Positions 50,721-58,500 of a stretch of 64,000 bases of DNA are shown piece after piece. Source of the stretch: Lachnospiraceae bacterium (GTDB taxonomy: Bacteria > Bacillota > Clostridia > Lachnospirales > Lachnospiraceae). The notes under the pieces were generated by a model. It was not told the DNA's origin, ran no database searches, and worked only from the letters and a program-made list of their open reading frames with translations. Both the position numbers and the translations under genes were made by a program. Each line of letters starts with the position of its first letter. The stretch's first letter is position 1. The stretch is taken from contig WRLH01000004.1 in the NCBI GenBank assembly GCA_009777715.1, positions 1-64,000 of the forward strand, given 5' to 3'.

Positions 50721-50741
50721 ATTGCGGATCAAGTCCGCAAT
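50721..50741 (+). terminator. 8-base stem hairpin after the exported-protein gene
   Basis: ATTGCGGA - TCAAG - TCCGCAAT, perfect 8-base stem, 15 bases after the stop. It has no T-tract, so it may be a repeat rather than a terminator; its arms share the TTGCGG core of the 15201 tandem repeats. Confidence 0.45.
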
Positions 50742-50754
50742 GACAGGGGTAGTG

Positions 50755-50787
50755 TAATAGGTGTATAACAGGTGTGTAACAGGTGTG
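50755..50787 (+). repeat. three 11-base tandem repeats carrying the ribosome-binding site
   Basis: Units TAATAGGTGTA, TAACAGGTGTG and TAACAGGTGTG (50755-50765, 50766-50776, 50777-50787) lie directly before the GT4 start at 50792. Each holds AGGTG, and the last one is spaced to serve as the Shine-Dalgarno site. Confidence 0.85.
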
Positions 50788-50791
50788 CATA

Positions 50792-51943
50792 ATGAAAATT
50801 GCTTTAATCGGCCCGGTATATCCCTACAAAGGCGGCATTTCCCACTATACCGGATTAATGTGCCACGCTTTGCGTGAAAATTGCGCTTTGCGTGAAAACC
50901 ACGAGGTTTTCATGTTTTCATTTAAACTGCAATACCCCAAGTTCCTTTTCCGCAAAGAGCAAAAGGACTATCGCGACAACTCATTTGCTGTCGCTGATAC
51001 GAATTATCTTATTAATACCTTGAATCCTTTTAACTGGCTGGCTTCGGCTTTGAGGATTAAAAAGTTAAAAATTGATACGGTCATCTTCCAATGGTGGCAT
51101 CCTTATTTTGCCCCATGCTATTTTTTTATGACGAAGTTTTTAAGGAAGCAGAAAATCGTTTTTATCTGCCACAATGTTTTTCCCCATGAACGCTTTTTGC
51201 TGGACAAGTTTTTGACAAAAATGGTTCTAAGGAGTGGCAGCCGTTTCATCGTCCATACCCATTTAGACGAGGGCAATTTATTATCAGTAAAACCAAATGC
51301 CATTTACCGGGTAAATCCCCACCCAACCTACAATATTTTTAAGCAAGAGGGGTTCGGGACAGCCGAAGCGAGGAAACGGCTCGGCATTAGGGATGATATT
51401 CCGCTGCTTTTGTTTTTTGGTTTTGTCAGGGAGTATAAGGGGCTAAAGCATTTATTAAAAGCCCTCCCCATCATTGCCGAAAAATTAAATGATATCAAAC
51501 TGTTTGTCGTTGGCGACTTCGCCGGAGACAAAGAAAAATATCTTGACCTGATAAACGAACTTGGCATTGCTGACTGCCTTTGTCTCGTTGATGATTATGT
51601 CTCTAATCAAGAGGTGGAAAAATATTTTGCCGCTGCTGATTTGGTTGTTTTACCTTATGAATCAGCTACCGGGAGCGGAATTGCCCAAATAGCTTACGGC
51701 TTTTTAAAGCCTGTTGTTGTCACTAATGTTGGGGGCTTTACGGATATTGTCAGAGACGGAGAAACCGGGTATATCGTTAAGCCCCAGAATCCAGAGGAGT
51801 TGGCTAATGCCATTCTTCGTTATTTTACCGAAGACAGCCACCGCCACGATGAGTTTTGCGAAAATATCAAAGCCATCAACGATGAATTTTCGTGGGAGCG
51901 GATGGTTATGCAGATTGAAGAGCTTACTCTCCATGAGGTTTAA
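50792..51943 (+). CDS. GT4-family glycosyltransferase
   Basis: A 383-residue GT-B enzyme. The N-terminal acceptor domain starts MKIALIGPVYPYKGGISHYTG. The donor domain has LLFFGFVREYKGLKHLLKAL, LFVVGDFAGDKEKYL and the E-x7-E-like motif in YESATGSGIAQIAYGFLKPVV, with NVGGFTDIVRDGETGYIV, all typical of GT4 retaining transferases. Residues 26-37 hold an in-frame duplication (ALRENC/ALRENH). ATG 50792 follows the 11-base repeats. It leads the right-arm plus-strand operon, ending 0 bases before the next gene. Confidence 0.9.
   Translation: MKIALIGPVYPYKGGISHYTGLMCHALRENCALRENHEVFMFSFKLQYPKFLFRKEQKDYRDNSFAVADTNYLINTLNPFNWLASALRIKKLKIDTVIFQWWHPYFAPCYFFMTKFLRKQKIVFICHNVFPHERFLLDKFLTKMVLRSGSRFIVHTHLDEGNLLSVKPNAIYRVNPHPTYNIFKQEGFGTAEARKRLGIRDDIPLLLFFGFVREYKGLKHLLKALPIIAEKLNDIKLFVVGDFAGDKEKYLDLINELGIADCLCLVDDYVSNQEVEKYFAAADLVVLPYESATGSGIAQIAYGFLKPVVVTNVGGFTDIVRDGETGYIVKPQNPEELANAILRYFTEDSHRHDEFCENIKAINDEFSWERMVMQIEELTLHEV
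50867..50902 (+). repeat. 18-base in-frame tandem duplication in the GT4 gene
   Basis: Copies at 50867-50884 and 50885-50902 share their first 14 bases and encode ALRENC and ALRENH. A recent slippage event is likely; the duplicated segment lies in a loop of the N-terminal domain. Confidence 0.85.
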
Positions 51944-52903
51944 ATGAAACTTATTATTCAAATTCCCTGCTATAATGAAGCGGAAACATTGGCGATTACT
52001 TTGGATGACCTGCCCAAAGAAATTGACGGGATTGATGTTATTGAATATTTGATCATCAATGACGGGAGCATAGACGATACTGTCAAAGCAGCCAAAGAAT
52101 GGGGCGTTCACCATATTGTCAGTTTTAAGCGCAATAAGGGGCTGGCAAAAGCCTTTATGGCAGGGCTTGATGCGTGCCTTAGTAACGGCGCGGACATAAT
52201 CGTCAATACTGACGCTGACAATCAATATGTTGGCGATGATATTGCCAAATTGGTCAAGCCGATTCTTTTAGAGGAAGCTGATGTTGTCATTGGGGCCCGC
52301 CCAATTGAAGAGACGGCGCATTTTTCTTTCCTCAAAAAACGGTTGCAGCGGTTCGGAAGCTGGGTCGTCAGGAAAGCATCCCGGACCGATATCCCCGATG
52401 CCCCCAGCGGTTTTCGCGCCTATAGCCGTGAAGCTGCGATTGGGCTTAATGTAATCAATGATTATACATATACCTTGGAAACAATTGTCCAAGCCGGGCG
52501 GAACAAGATGGCGGTTAAAAGCGTCCCCATCAGGACCAATCCGGAGCTGCGCAAATCCCGCCTGATGAAAAGTATGTGGAGTTACGTCAAAATTTCCATG
52601 CTGACGATTGTCCGCACTTTGATGTGGTACAAGCCGCTTTATTGCTTTACGATGATTGCGGTTTTTCCTATCGCGGTGGGAATGGTCCCGACAATCCGCT
52701 TTTTGTATTTTTACTTTACATACGGCGGTGCAGGGCATATTCAATCATTGATTCTTGCTTGCACCTTGCTTATCATCGGCTTTATTACGTTTATGATCGG
52801 GCTGGTGGCTGATGTGATTGCGACTAACCGCAAATTGCTTGAGGATATCCAGTACCGGGTCAGGAAGCAGGAATATGACGAAAAGAGCCAGGGCCGCTTA
52901 TGA
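51944..52903 (+). CDS. GT2 glycosyltransferase, DPM1/polyprenol-phosphate-sugar synthase-like
   Basis: A 319-residue protein. The GT-A domain has MKLIIQIPCYNEAETLAITL, LIINDGSIDDT and IIVNTDADNQYVGDD (the DxD motif near residue 86), then SGFRAYSREAAIGL, typical of dolichol/undecaprenyl-phosphate sugar synthases. Two C-terminal transmembrane helices (residues about 232-252 and 262-290) follow. It would put a sugar onto the lipid carrier at the inner membrane face, feeding GT-C enzymes such as those at 327 or 45472 (inference). It starts immediately after the GT4 stop, with GAGG upstream, and overlaps the next gene by 4 bases. Confidence 0.88.
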   Translation: MKLIIQIPCYNEAETLAITLDDLPKEIDGIDVIEYLIINDGSIDDTVKAAKEWGVHHIVSFKRNKGLAKAFMAGLDACLSNGADIIVNTDADNQYVGDDIAKLVKPILLEEADVVIGARPIEETAHFSFLKKRLQRFGSWVVRKASRTDIPDAPSGFRAYSREAAIGLNVINDYTYTLETIVQAGRNKMAVKSVPIRTNPELRKSRLMKSMWSYVKISMLTIVRTLMWYKPLYCFTMIAVFPIAVGMVPTIRFLYFYFTYGGAGHIQSLILACTLLIIGFITFMIGLVADVIATNRKLLEDIQYRVRKQEYDEKSQGRL

Positions 52904-54060
52904 GAGTTTTGTTTATTTCGTCCGGCGATGACAAATACGGGGCCCCAAAATCCTTGTTTGATTTGATGATTGCCCTAAAAAAAGGGCATGGGGTTACCCC
53001 GGTCCTATTGACGAAAAAAAGGAATATCCTGAATGATTTATGTGACAAAGAGGGGATTGAAAACCATTCCTTTTGGTATCGTGACATCATGGCCGGGGCT
53101 CCTTACCGGAATCCCCTTATGCGGATTTTAAAACATCTTGTTAAGTATTTTTTGTTTTGCTGTGGTGCGTTGACAGCAAGGAATATCGGCCGCGTTGGCA
53201 TTGATTTTTCCACTATTGATATTATCCATACGAATTTGAACCGCCTCGACATCGGAATGGTCATCCGCAAAAAATACCAGCTGCCCCATATTGTCCACTT
53301 ACGCGAATATAAAACAAACAACATCGTTTTTTATAAGCGCGGCTTAATCAATTATCTTAATCAAGGCACGGATTATTTTATTGCCATATCTAATGGAGTC
53401 CTTGAAAATTGGCGATCACAAAAGCTTACAGAGGATAAAACCGTCTTAATTTATAATGGCATTGCGGTTAACGAAACTTTTACTCCTGACAAGGTTTCTG
53501 ATGGCTCGAAACTAAAAATGATTATCATCGGACGCATTGAACCGATTAAAGGGCAGCTTGAGCTTATCAAAGCCCTTGGCCATTTAGAAAAGGACATTCG
53601 AGATAAAATTGAGCTTGACATCGCCGGGGAAGCTTATCATGAATATAAGGCCGTCCTCAAAAAAGAAATCCATGCCCTAGGCTTAGATGGGCAAGTAAAT
53701 TTCTTAGGTTATGTAAGCAATATTTTTGCAACGCTTTCTGATTATGATGTCGGAATTGTCTGCTCTTTATCCGAAGGCTTTGGGCGGGTAACTGTTGAAT
53801 GTATGATGGCAGGGCTTGCTGTTATCGCTTCCGATACCGGGGCGAACCCCGAAATAATCAATGATAAAATCAATGGGCGGATCTATCGTTACGGCGATAC
53901 CTTGCATTTAGCCTTAATTATAAGTGAGCTGTTTAATGACCGCAATGAGCTGAAAAAACTGGCCAATGCCGGGAAAGCAAAGGCCCTAACGGCTTTTTCT
54001 TCCGCCAGCTGCGCGGACAAAGTATATAAATTGTATGAGAGGTTATTAGGCAATACCTAG
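52900..54060 (+). CDS. GT4-family glycosyltransferase
   Basis: A 386-residue GT-B enzyme. N-terminal VLFISSGDDKYGAPKSLFDL resembles the acceptor-side start of GT4 proteins. The donor domain includes KMIIIGRIEPIKGQLELIKAL, LDIAGEAYHEYKAVL, VNFLGYVSNIFATLSDYDVG and the catalytic Glu region SLSEGFGRVTVECMMAGLAVI. The gene overlaps the previous stop (ATGA, 52900-52903), implying coupling. It probably elongates the same glycan as the neighbouring transferases. Confidence 0.92.
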   Translation: MRVLFISSGDDKYGAPKSLFDLMIALKKGHGVTPVLLTKKRNILNDLCDKEGIENHSFWYRDIMAGAPYRNPLMRILKHLVKYFLFCCGALTARNIGRVGIDFSTIDIIHTNLNRLDIGMVIRKKYQLPHIVHLREYKTNNIVFYKRGLINYLNQGTDYFIAISNGVLENWRSQKLTEDKTVLIYNGIAVNETFTPDKVSDGSKLKMIIIGRIEPIKGQLELIKALGHLEKDIRDKIELDIAGEAYHEYKAVLKKEIHALGLDGQVNFLGYVSNIFATLSDYDVGIVCSLSEGFGRVTVECMMAGLAVIASDTGANPEIINDKINGRIYRYGDTLHLALIISELFNDRNELKKLANAGKAKALTAFSSASCADKVYKLYERLLGNT

Positions 54061-54117
54061 AATAGAAGTCAGGCAAAATCATCTTTCAGGTGCATTGGAA
54101 GAAAGAAAGGAATCTAA

Positions 54118-55029
54118 ATGAAAAAATACAGCTTCATAATCCCGCACTATAATTCAGTAAAATCCCTGCTAAAACTTTTGGACACAATCCCCAAAAACGA
54201 CGATATCCAAATAATCATTGTTGATGATAATAGCACTGATGATATCTCCGCAGCAGAAAATTATGTTACAGCCAACCCGCAATGTGAGCTATACCAAAAT
54301 GATACCGGGGTCCAAAGCGCCGGGGCTTGCCGCAATATTGGCTTAAAACACGCCCATGGCAAATGGGTTCTTTTCGCCGATGCGGACGATTATTTTCTGG
54401 ATAATTTACAAGCACAGCTTGATTTATATTATGATACAATCTTCGATGTAATTTATTTTACCCCCACAAGCATTGATCTTTTGACTAACGAGATTTCCGA
54501 TCGGCATTTAAATACCAAAAACCGGATTGATGACTATCTTCGCGAACCAAGCTTTAAGAATAATGTTAACCTGCGCCTAAGAAATTACGTCGTCTGGTCG
54601 AAAATGATTAGCCGCGAACTTCTGGTTGGTTTTGGCATTAATTTTGAAGAAACTTATGTTGCTAATGATACGATGTTTAGCGCAAAGCTAGGCAGTTACG
54701 CGATTAAAATCAAAGCAACCAGTGAAGTCATTTATTGCGTAACAAAAGGCGCAAATACATTAACTAGTGTAACCCGCGAGCGTTATAAAATCCGGCGGGC
54801 GGCTTATATCCGCCGCTATTTATATCTTAAAATGACTTTATTCCCAAATGAATGGAAGCTCCTAAAGCTAGCAGGTGCTTCACAATTACAGCATATCATC
54901 AATGAAAAACTGGGTTTGGCCATCTTTTTGGAAACTTTGTATTTGTTCATCAAAAATAGGGTCCGCATTTTTCCAAGCGAGTATTTTAATCCGGTGTTTT
55001 TAATCCGTAAACTGCGCAGTAAATATTAG
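54118..55029 (+). CDS. GT2 glycosyltransferase, first of a tandem pair
   Basis: A 303-residue GT-A enzyme: YSFIIPHYNSVKSLLKLLD, IIIVDDNSTDDIS and NIGLKHAHGKWVLFADADDYF (DxD near residue 93). The remaining ~170 residues include SKMISRELLVGFGINFEET and a basic C-terminal helix. AAAGGAATCTAA lies upstream of the ATG. It closely resembles the next gene, so the pair arose by tandem duplication. It belongs to the right-arm operon, though a 57-base gap precedes it. Confidence 0.9.
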   Translation: MKKYSFIIPHYNSVKSLLKLLDTIPKNDDIQIIIVDDNSTDDISAAENYVTANPQCELYQNDTGVQSAGACRNIGLKHAHGKWVLFADADDYFLDNLQAQLDLYYDTIFDVIYFTPTSIDLLTNEISDRHLNTKNRIDDYLREPSFKNNVNLRLRNYVVWSKMISRELLVGFGINFEETYVANDTMFSAKLGSYAIKIKATSEVIYCVTKGANTLTSVTRERYKIRRAAYIRRYLYLKMTLFPNEWKLLKLAGASQLQHIINEKLGLAIFLETLYLFIKNRVRIFPSEYFNPVFLIRKLRSKY

Positions 55030-55037
55030 GGGTGCAT

Positions 55038-55988
55038 ATGCAAGCAAAAAAAGAAGCCACATATTCCATCATTATTCCCCACTATAACTCTGTTCCCACC
55101 TTGAAGATTTTGCTTGCTTCAATTCCTGTCTCCGCTGATTACCAAATCATCGTCATTGATGACAATAGTAAAGCTGATATGTCTTTGATAAAGGAATTGG
55201 TTTTAAAAAGAGGGGGCGAGTTTTACCTAAATGAAACCGGGAAAAATAGCGCCGGAACTTGCCGCAATATCGGCCTTTCCCATGCGAAGGGAAAATGGGT
55301 CCTCTTCGCCGACGCGGATGATTTTTTTACCGAAAACCTGCCTTGCCAATTGGAAAAATTTTCCAATCATGAAGTGGATATCATTTTTTTTGCGCCTGAC
55401 AGCCTAAACCTTGAGACTGGCTTGAAAGCAGGAAGGCATATCCACTATGAAAATTTGCTTCGCTCATACCAAGAAAATCCTGGCCATGCTAATGGACTTA
55501 AGATACGCTACTGCTTTAATCCCCCTTGGTCGAAATTGATTAGGAAAACCTTTCTCGAAGAAAATAATATTCTTTTCGAGGACGTAATAATTGCCAATGA
55601 TATGCTATTTTCCACAAAATGCGGTTTTTTTGCCAAATCCTTTGCCGTCTGCCTAACGCCAATCTATTGCATTACGAAATCCCGGCTGTCATTAACCGCT
55701 TCCGCCAATAGGGAAAAACTCACCATCAAGCATAATGTAAATCTGCGGCGGATTATTTTTTTGAAGCAAAATCTCAGCGAATCTGATTGGAATGAATTAA
55801 ATGCTTTTGGGCTCGGAACAGTTATTGGCTGGTTTAATGACCGCCTAAAACTAATCGATATTTTTCGCTTAATCCGCTTATGCCGCCGCAATAAAATCCG
55901 GATTATGCACCGCAGGTATCTAAATGTATTCTGGGTGGTTAAGGAAATGCTAGCCCGCCGGGAAAAAATCCGCAATAAAGCCAGCTAG
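55038..55988 (+). CDS. GT2 glycosyltransferase, second of a tandem pair
   Basis: A 316-residue paralogue of the gene at 54118: YSIIIPHYNSVPTLKILLAS, IIVIDDNSKADM and NIGLSHAKGKWVLFADADDFF, with the same C-terminal layout (ending in a basic tail LARREKIRNKAS). The start is ATG 55038, just after AGGGGTG; a GTG two codons upstream is possible. The last 13 codons overlap the convergent P-loop gene by 39 bases. Related sequences with separate donors are common in glycan operons. Confidence 0.88.
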   Translation: MQAKKEATYSIIIPHYNSVPTLKILLASIPVSADYQIIVIDDNSKADMSLIKELVLKRGGEFYLNETGKNSAGTCRNIGLSHAKGKWVLFADADDFFTENLPCQLEKFSNHEVDIIFFAPDSLNLETGLKAGRHIHYENLLRSYQENPGHANGLKIRYCFNPPWSKLIRKTFLEENNILFEDVIIANDMLFSTKCGFFAKSFAVCLTPIYCITKSRLSLTASANREKLTIKHNVNLRRIIFLKQNLSESDWNELNAFGLGTVIGWFNDRLKLIDIFRLIRLCRRNKIRIMHRRYLNVFWVVKEMLARREKIRNKAS

Positions 55989-56645
55989 CAAATCGCTATT
56001 TATTTCAGAATCTGCTGCCATATCCAAGCTTAATCCCGCTTTATCGGCAATCGCCTTTGCGATCTGATTCAAATTATCTTGTTTTGTTTTGAGGAGTTTT
56101 GCCAAATCATGGTCATCTGGCACTCTGTCAAACCGCGATTTTTCCCGGTTTCGTTTGCGGAGACGTTTTATGTTTTCTTCCGCCGTAATATTTAGTTCAA
56201 TCAGTTTAACCGCCGGAAAAGCCTTTTTTATCTGCTTCATCAGCATTTTATCGATAAAATTATTTTTGATTTTCTGATCATGTGCGATACTGGATATCAT
56301 CTGGCATAACCCCTCTTCAAAAAAAATGACGTCATATTTCCTGGCTTGCCCTAGTTTTAATAAGCGGTAACAAAACACAAACAGCACTTTGGTAAATTTT
56401 ATCCTTTCTTTGGAAATGCCATAGCTTATTAAAGATAATAAGATACTAAGAAAAAGTAAATAATGCTTGTATTCTTTTAAGATTCTAGGAACACCAAAGC
56501 GGCGGGGAAAATTGTCAAGCTGGAAATCCACCATTAACTGGTGGTTAGCTAGCACATAAGGTTTAGCGTTTAACTTTCCTATTACTTGTTGATATAGTGT
56601 CGTCTTGCCGCAACCCGGTGTTCCATATAGTTCAACAATAATCAT
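55950..56645 (-). CDS. P-loop NTPase/kinase-like protein
   Basis: A 231-residue protein with Walker A ELYGTPGCGKTTLYQQ at residues 5-20 and a Walker B-like strand YDVIFFEEGLCQMI near residue 105. The C-terminal part has a charged RLRKRNREKSRFDR helix as in nucleoside or sugar kinases and adenylate-kinase-like LID regions. No family is recognised. It is minus strand, converging with the GT2 gene with a 39-base overlap, and lies downstream of the pyruvyltransferase gene. A weak AGAGAGG site lies 13 bases upstream of ATG. It may activate a precursor for the glycan, but that is only suggested by position. Confidence 0.65.
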   Translation of the reverse strand: MIIVELYGTPGCGKTTLYQQVIGKLNAKPYVLANHQLMVDFQLDNFPRRFGVPRILKEYKHYLLFLSILLSLISYGISKERIKFTKVLFVFCYRLLKLGQARKYDVIFFEEGLCQMISSIAHDQKIKNNFIDKMLMKQIKKAFPAVKLIELNITAEENIKRLRKRNREKSRFDRVPDDHDLAKLLKTKQDNLNQIAKAIADKAGLSLDMAADSEINSDLLAGFIADFFPAG

Positions 56646-56703
56646 TTAACTCGTGCCTCTCTAAACACCGAATCACTTGTTTTGTGAAAAAATTTATCTT
56701 TCA

Positions 56704-57546
56704 TCATATATAGCGGAAAAAGCTTTCTCTAATTTCGGCTTTTTTCTGGTCTACCATTTCTTTGGTGATATGATAATTTTCTATTATCATGTTTTCGTTG
56801 ATGGTGCTGGTTTTATTTAAATCAAGCGGATTGGGTAAAAGGCCAAAGGAAGAGTAGTAGTCTTCAAATTTGAACCCGTCACCGACCAAGCGGTCAGTTA
56901 AAGTCACTTGGCGGTTGGGAATATTAAAACTGTCGGAAATAATAAGGCCGTGGAGGCTGCTTGAAATAACAAACTCGCATTGGGAAAGAAGCTTTAAAAA
57001 TTCGTCCGGCTTTAACCTGACATCAATAATAATATTATCCTTGTGGGCATCACGGATTTTCTCATATGCGCTTTCGCCGATTTCCCGGATATGCGGGATG
57101 ATTCCCAAGCGGTATTTGGGGGGGAATTTTTCCTTAAGCAGCTGCGCAGAAAGCAGCCCGCCATCACCAGTAGTGATGTTTAGTTCTTGCTGCAAAGCTT
57201 TTTCCAAACGCTTTTTTGATAACTCGCCCCTGACTGAGGCCACATTTGTATTTTTCCTAAGCTCAGTTTCTCTTTTCCCGCTATGCCTGATGAACCCTGC
57301 CGACCAGATTTGCAAAGGTTCATTGATAAACATTGCTTTTATGGATTGTGAAAGGCCCATACGGCTTTTGAAACGCCGCTCAAAATCAAAGAAATAACGA
57401 GAAAGCCCACTTCCGATGGAACTGGTCTGGCAACTAAGGGCATCCGCCCACTCACACTTAAAGCCCATTATTCTTTCAACAATCAAAGGATTTATTGAAT
57501 CACCAATATTGTCCCTTATTGAATAGCACATTTTTATTTTTTTCAT
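56704..57546 (-). CDS. polysaccharide pyruvyltransferase-family protein
   Basis: A 280-residue PS_pyruv_trans protein related to CsaB/WcaK: MCYSIRDNIGDSINPLIVER, SVRGELSKKRLEKAL, TGDGGLLSAQLL and SSSLHGLIISDSFNIPNRQV, the last being the family hallmark. Such enzymes add pyruvate ketal groups to surface sugars, and in Gram-positive bacteria pyruvylated wall polymers anchor SLH-domain proteins. It is shorter than CsaB (about 360 residues) but all core motifs appear. No clear Shine-Dalgarno site precedes ATG 57546. It probably decorates the glycan made by the adjacent operon. Confidence 0.85.
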   Translation of the reverse strand: MKKIKMCYSIRDNIGDSINPLIVERIMGFKCEWADALSCQTSSIGSGLSRYFFDFERRFKSRMGLSQSIKAMFINEPLQIWSAGFIRHSGKRETELRKNTNVASVRGELSKKRLEKALQQELNITTGDGGLLSAQLLKEKFPPKYRLGIIPHIREIGESAYEKIRDAHKDNIIIDVRLKPDEFLKLLSQCEFVISSSLHGLIISDSFNIPNRQVTLTDRLVGDGFKFEDYYSSFGLLPNPLDLNKTSTINENMIIENYHITKEMVDQKKAEIRESFFRYI

Positions 57547-57582
57547 ATCTAATAGTTTATAGGAAGTGGCTTAGATAAGCAA

Positions 57583-57609
57583 GGGCGAAAGAATGGAATT
57601 CTTTCACCC
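57583..57609. repeat. hairpin repeat C, copy 1
   Basis: GGGCGAAAGAAT-GGA-ATTCTTTCACCC with a near-perfect 12-base stem, followed on the plus strand by TTTTTT. A close copy is at 58463-58489. It covers the stop codon of the small membrane protein. Confidence 0.75.
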
Positions 57610-57777
57610 TTTTTTAAGCATACCGAAAACAACACCAAATACTCCAGCCATAAAAAAGGGCGGGGTGTAAAGCTTTGATGTGATGACGCCAATTGCCGAT
57701 AAAACATCCCATCCAATTCCAAAAACTATTAAAACTGCGCCTAAAACAATTAATACGATGGCTTTTTTCCTGCTCAT
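57604..57777 (-). CDS. 57-residue small membrane protein
   Basis: A short gene encoding M-S-R-K-K-A followed by a hydrophobic helix IVLIVLGAVLIVFGIG, a short loop, and a second hydrophobic stretch FFMAGVFGVVFGML, ending KKG. AGGAG lies 11 bases upstream of ATG 57777. It could be a holin-like, regulatory or complex-stabilising peptide. It follows the unrecognised 57792 gene by 14 bases. The hydrophobic pattern with Lys at both ends and the RBS support expression, but no family is known to me. Confidence 0.65.
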   Translation of the reverse strand: MSRKKAIVLIVLGAVLIVFGIGWDVLSAIGVITSKLYTPPFFMAGVFGVVFGMLKKG

Positions 57778-57791
57778 GCTTTTTTCTCCTA

Positions 57792-58406
57792 TTAATTAAG
57801 CCAAGTCTTTAGATTAACATCAAATACAGTATCTTCGATCTCGCCTGCTTCAAAAAGATATGTCAATACCTCTTTAAAGAAATCATAATAAAGCATTAAT
57901 CTTTCTTTATCTTTGACTTCGAACGGGATAACCAAACATAATCCTTTGCTATTCTTGGGGAAATTGTAGCCAAGGCTGCTTTTGTACCCGCAAGATAATT
58001 CAAAATCGGAATAAGATTTTTCATGAATACGAAGAGCAAGGTCTGCTATTTTTTCATTAGAAAGCATTTGGCTTATTTTTTTTGCGGAATTGCTTTTTAC
58101 CATGAAATTATCATCAATATGCGGCTCACCTATTTCAATAATTGATTTTCCAAGCTTTTCGGCTATTTTATTAAAAATATTCTTTTTGGAAATGCTAAAC
58201 TTAAAATTTGCTTTGGTTAAAAAAGGTGTGCGGATGCGCGTATAAGGGATTAGGACGCAGCCTACCGGAATGCAGCCCATGTCATAAATAATTTTCCAAT
58301 TCTGAAAAGCTGCTTCAATTTTGTCACTTCCAAAAAAACTCCTTTTGTCATATGTTGCTTGGACTTCATTTGCAAATTGCTGCCATGATTTTTCTTGTGA
58401 TATCAT
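57792..58406 (-). CDS. unrecognised cytoplasmic protein
   Basis: A 204-residue soluble protein of mixed alpha/beta character without signal peptide or membrane segment. Visible features: SWQQFANEVQATYDKRSFF, then MGCIPVGCVLIPYTRIRTPFL near residue 45, and CLVIPFEVKDKERLMLYYDFF toward the C-terminus. I do not recognise the family. Its leader is repeat B, shared with the cpaA gene, with AAGGAG 13 bases before the ATG. It probably forms an operon with the small membrane protein that follows. Hairpin repeat C lies on both sides of the pair. Confidence 0.6.
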   Translation of the reverse strand: MISQEKSWQQFANEVQATYDKRSFFGSDKIEAAFQNWKIIYDMGCIPVGCVLIPYTRIRTPFLTKANFKFSISKKNIFNKIAEKLGKSIIEIGEPHIDDNFMVKSNSAKKISQMLSNEKIADLALRIHEKSYSDFELSCGYKSSLGYNFPKNSKGLCLVIPFEVKDKERLMLYYDFFKEVLTYLFEAGEIEDTVFDVNLKTWLN

Positions 58407-58438
58407 TATTATACCCTTGCTCCTTTCAAAGTCTGGAG
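58404..58438 (-). repeat. 35-base leader repeat B, copy 2
   Basis: Aligns with 7276-7310 at 31 of 35 positions, with the same spacing from AAGGAG to the ATG. It lies upstream of the 57792 gene. Confidence 0.7.
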
Positions 58439-58489
58439 ACTTTGAGCGTAGCTCAAATCTCCGGCTGAAAGAATGAAATTCTTTCAGCC
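58435..58489. terminator. two hairpins between the AraC gene and the 57792 gene, including repeat C copy 2
   Basis: GGAGACTTTGAGC-GTA-GCTCAAATCTCC (58435-58462, one bulged base) is followed by GGCTGAAAGAAT-GAA-ATTCTTTCAGCC (58463-58489, perfect 12-base stem). The second is a variant of 57583-57609. In the minus direction they follow the AraC stop by about 12 bases and so can act as its terminator. Confidence 0.6.
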
Positions 58490-58500
58490 TTATTTCTCCT

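Noticed and set aside
51704..52225. minus-strand frames opposite the GT4/GT2 genes (also 52268-52744)
   Set aside because: Shadows of the conserved glycosyltransferase frames, with no RBS or motif.
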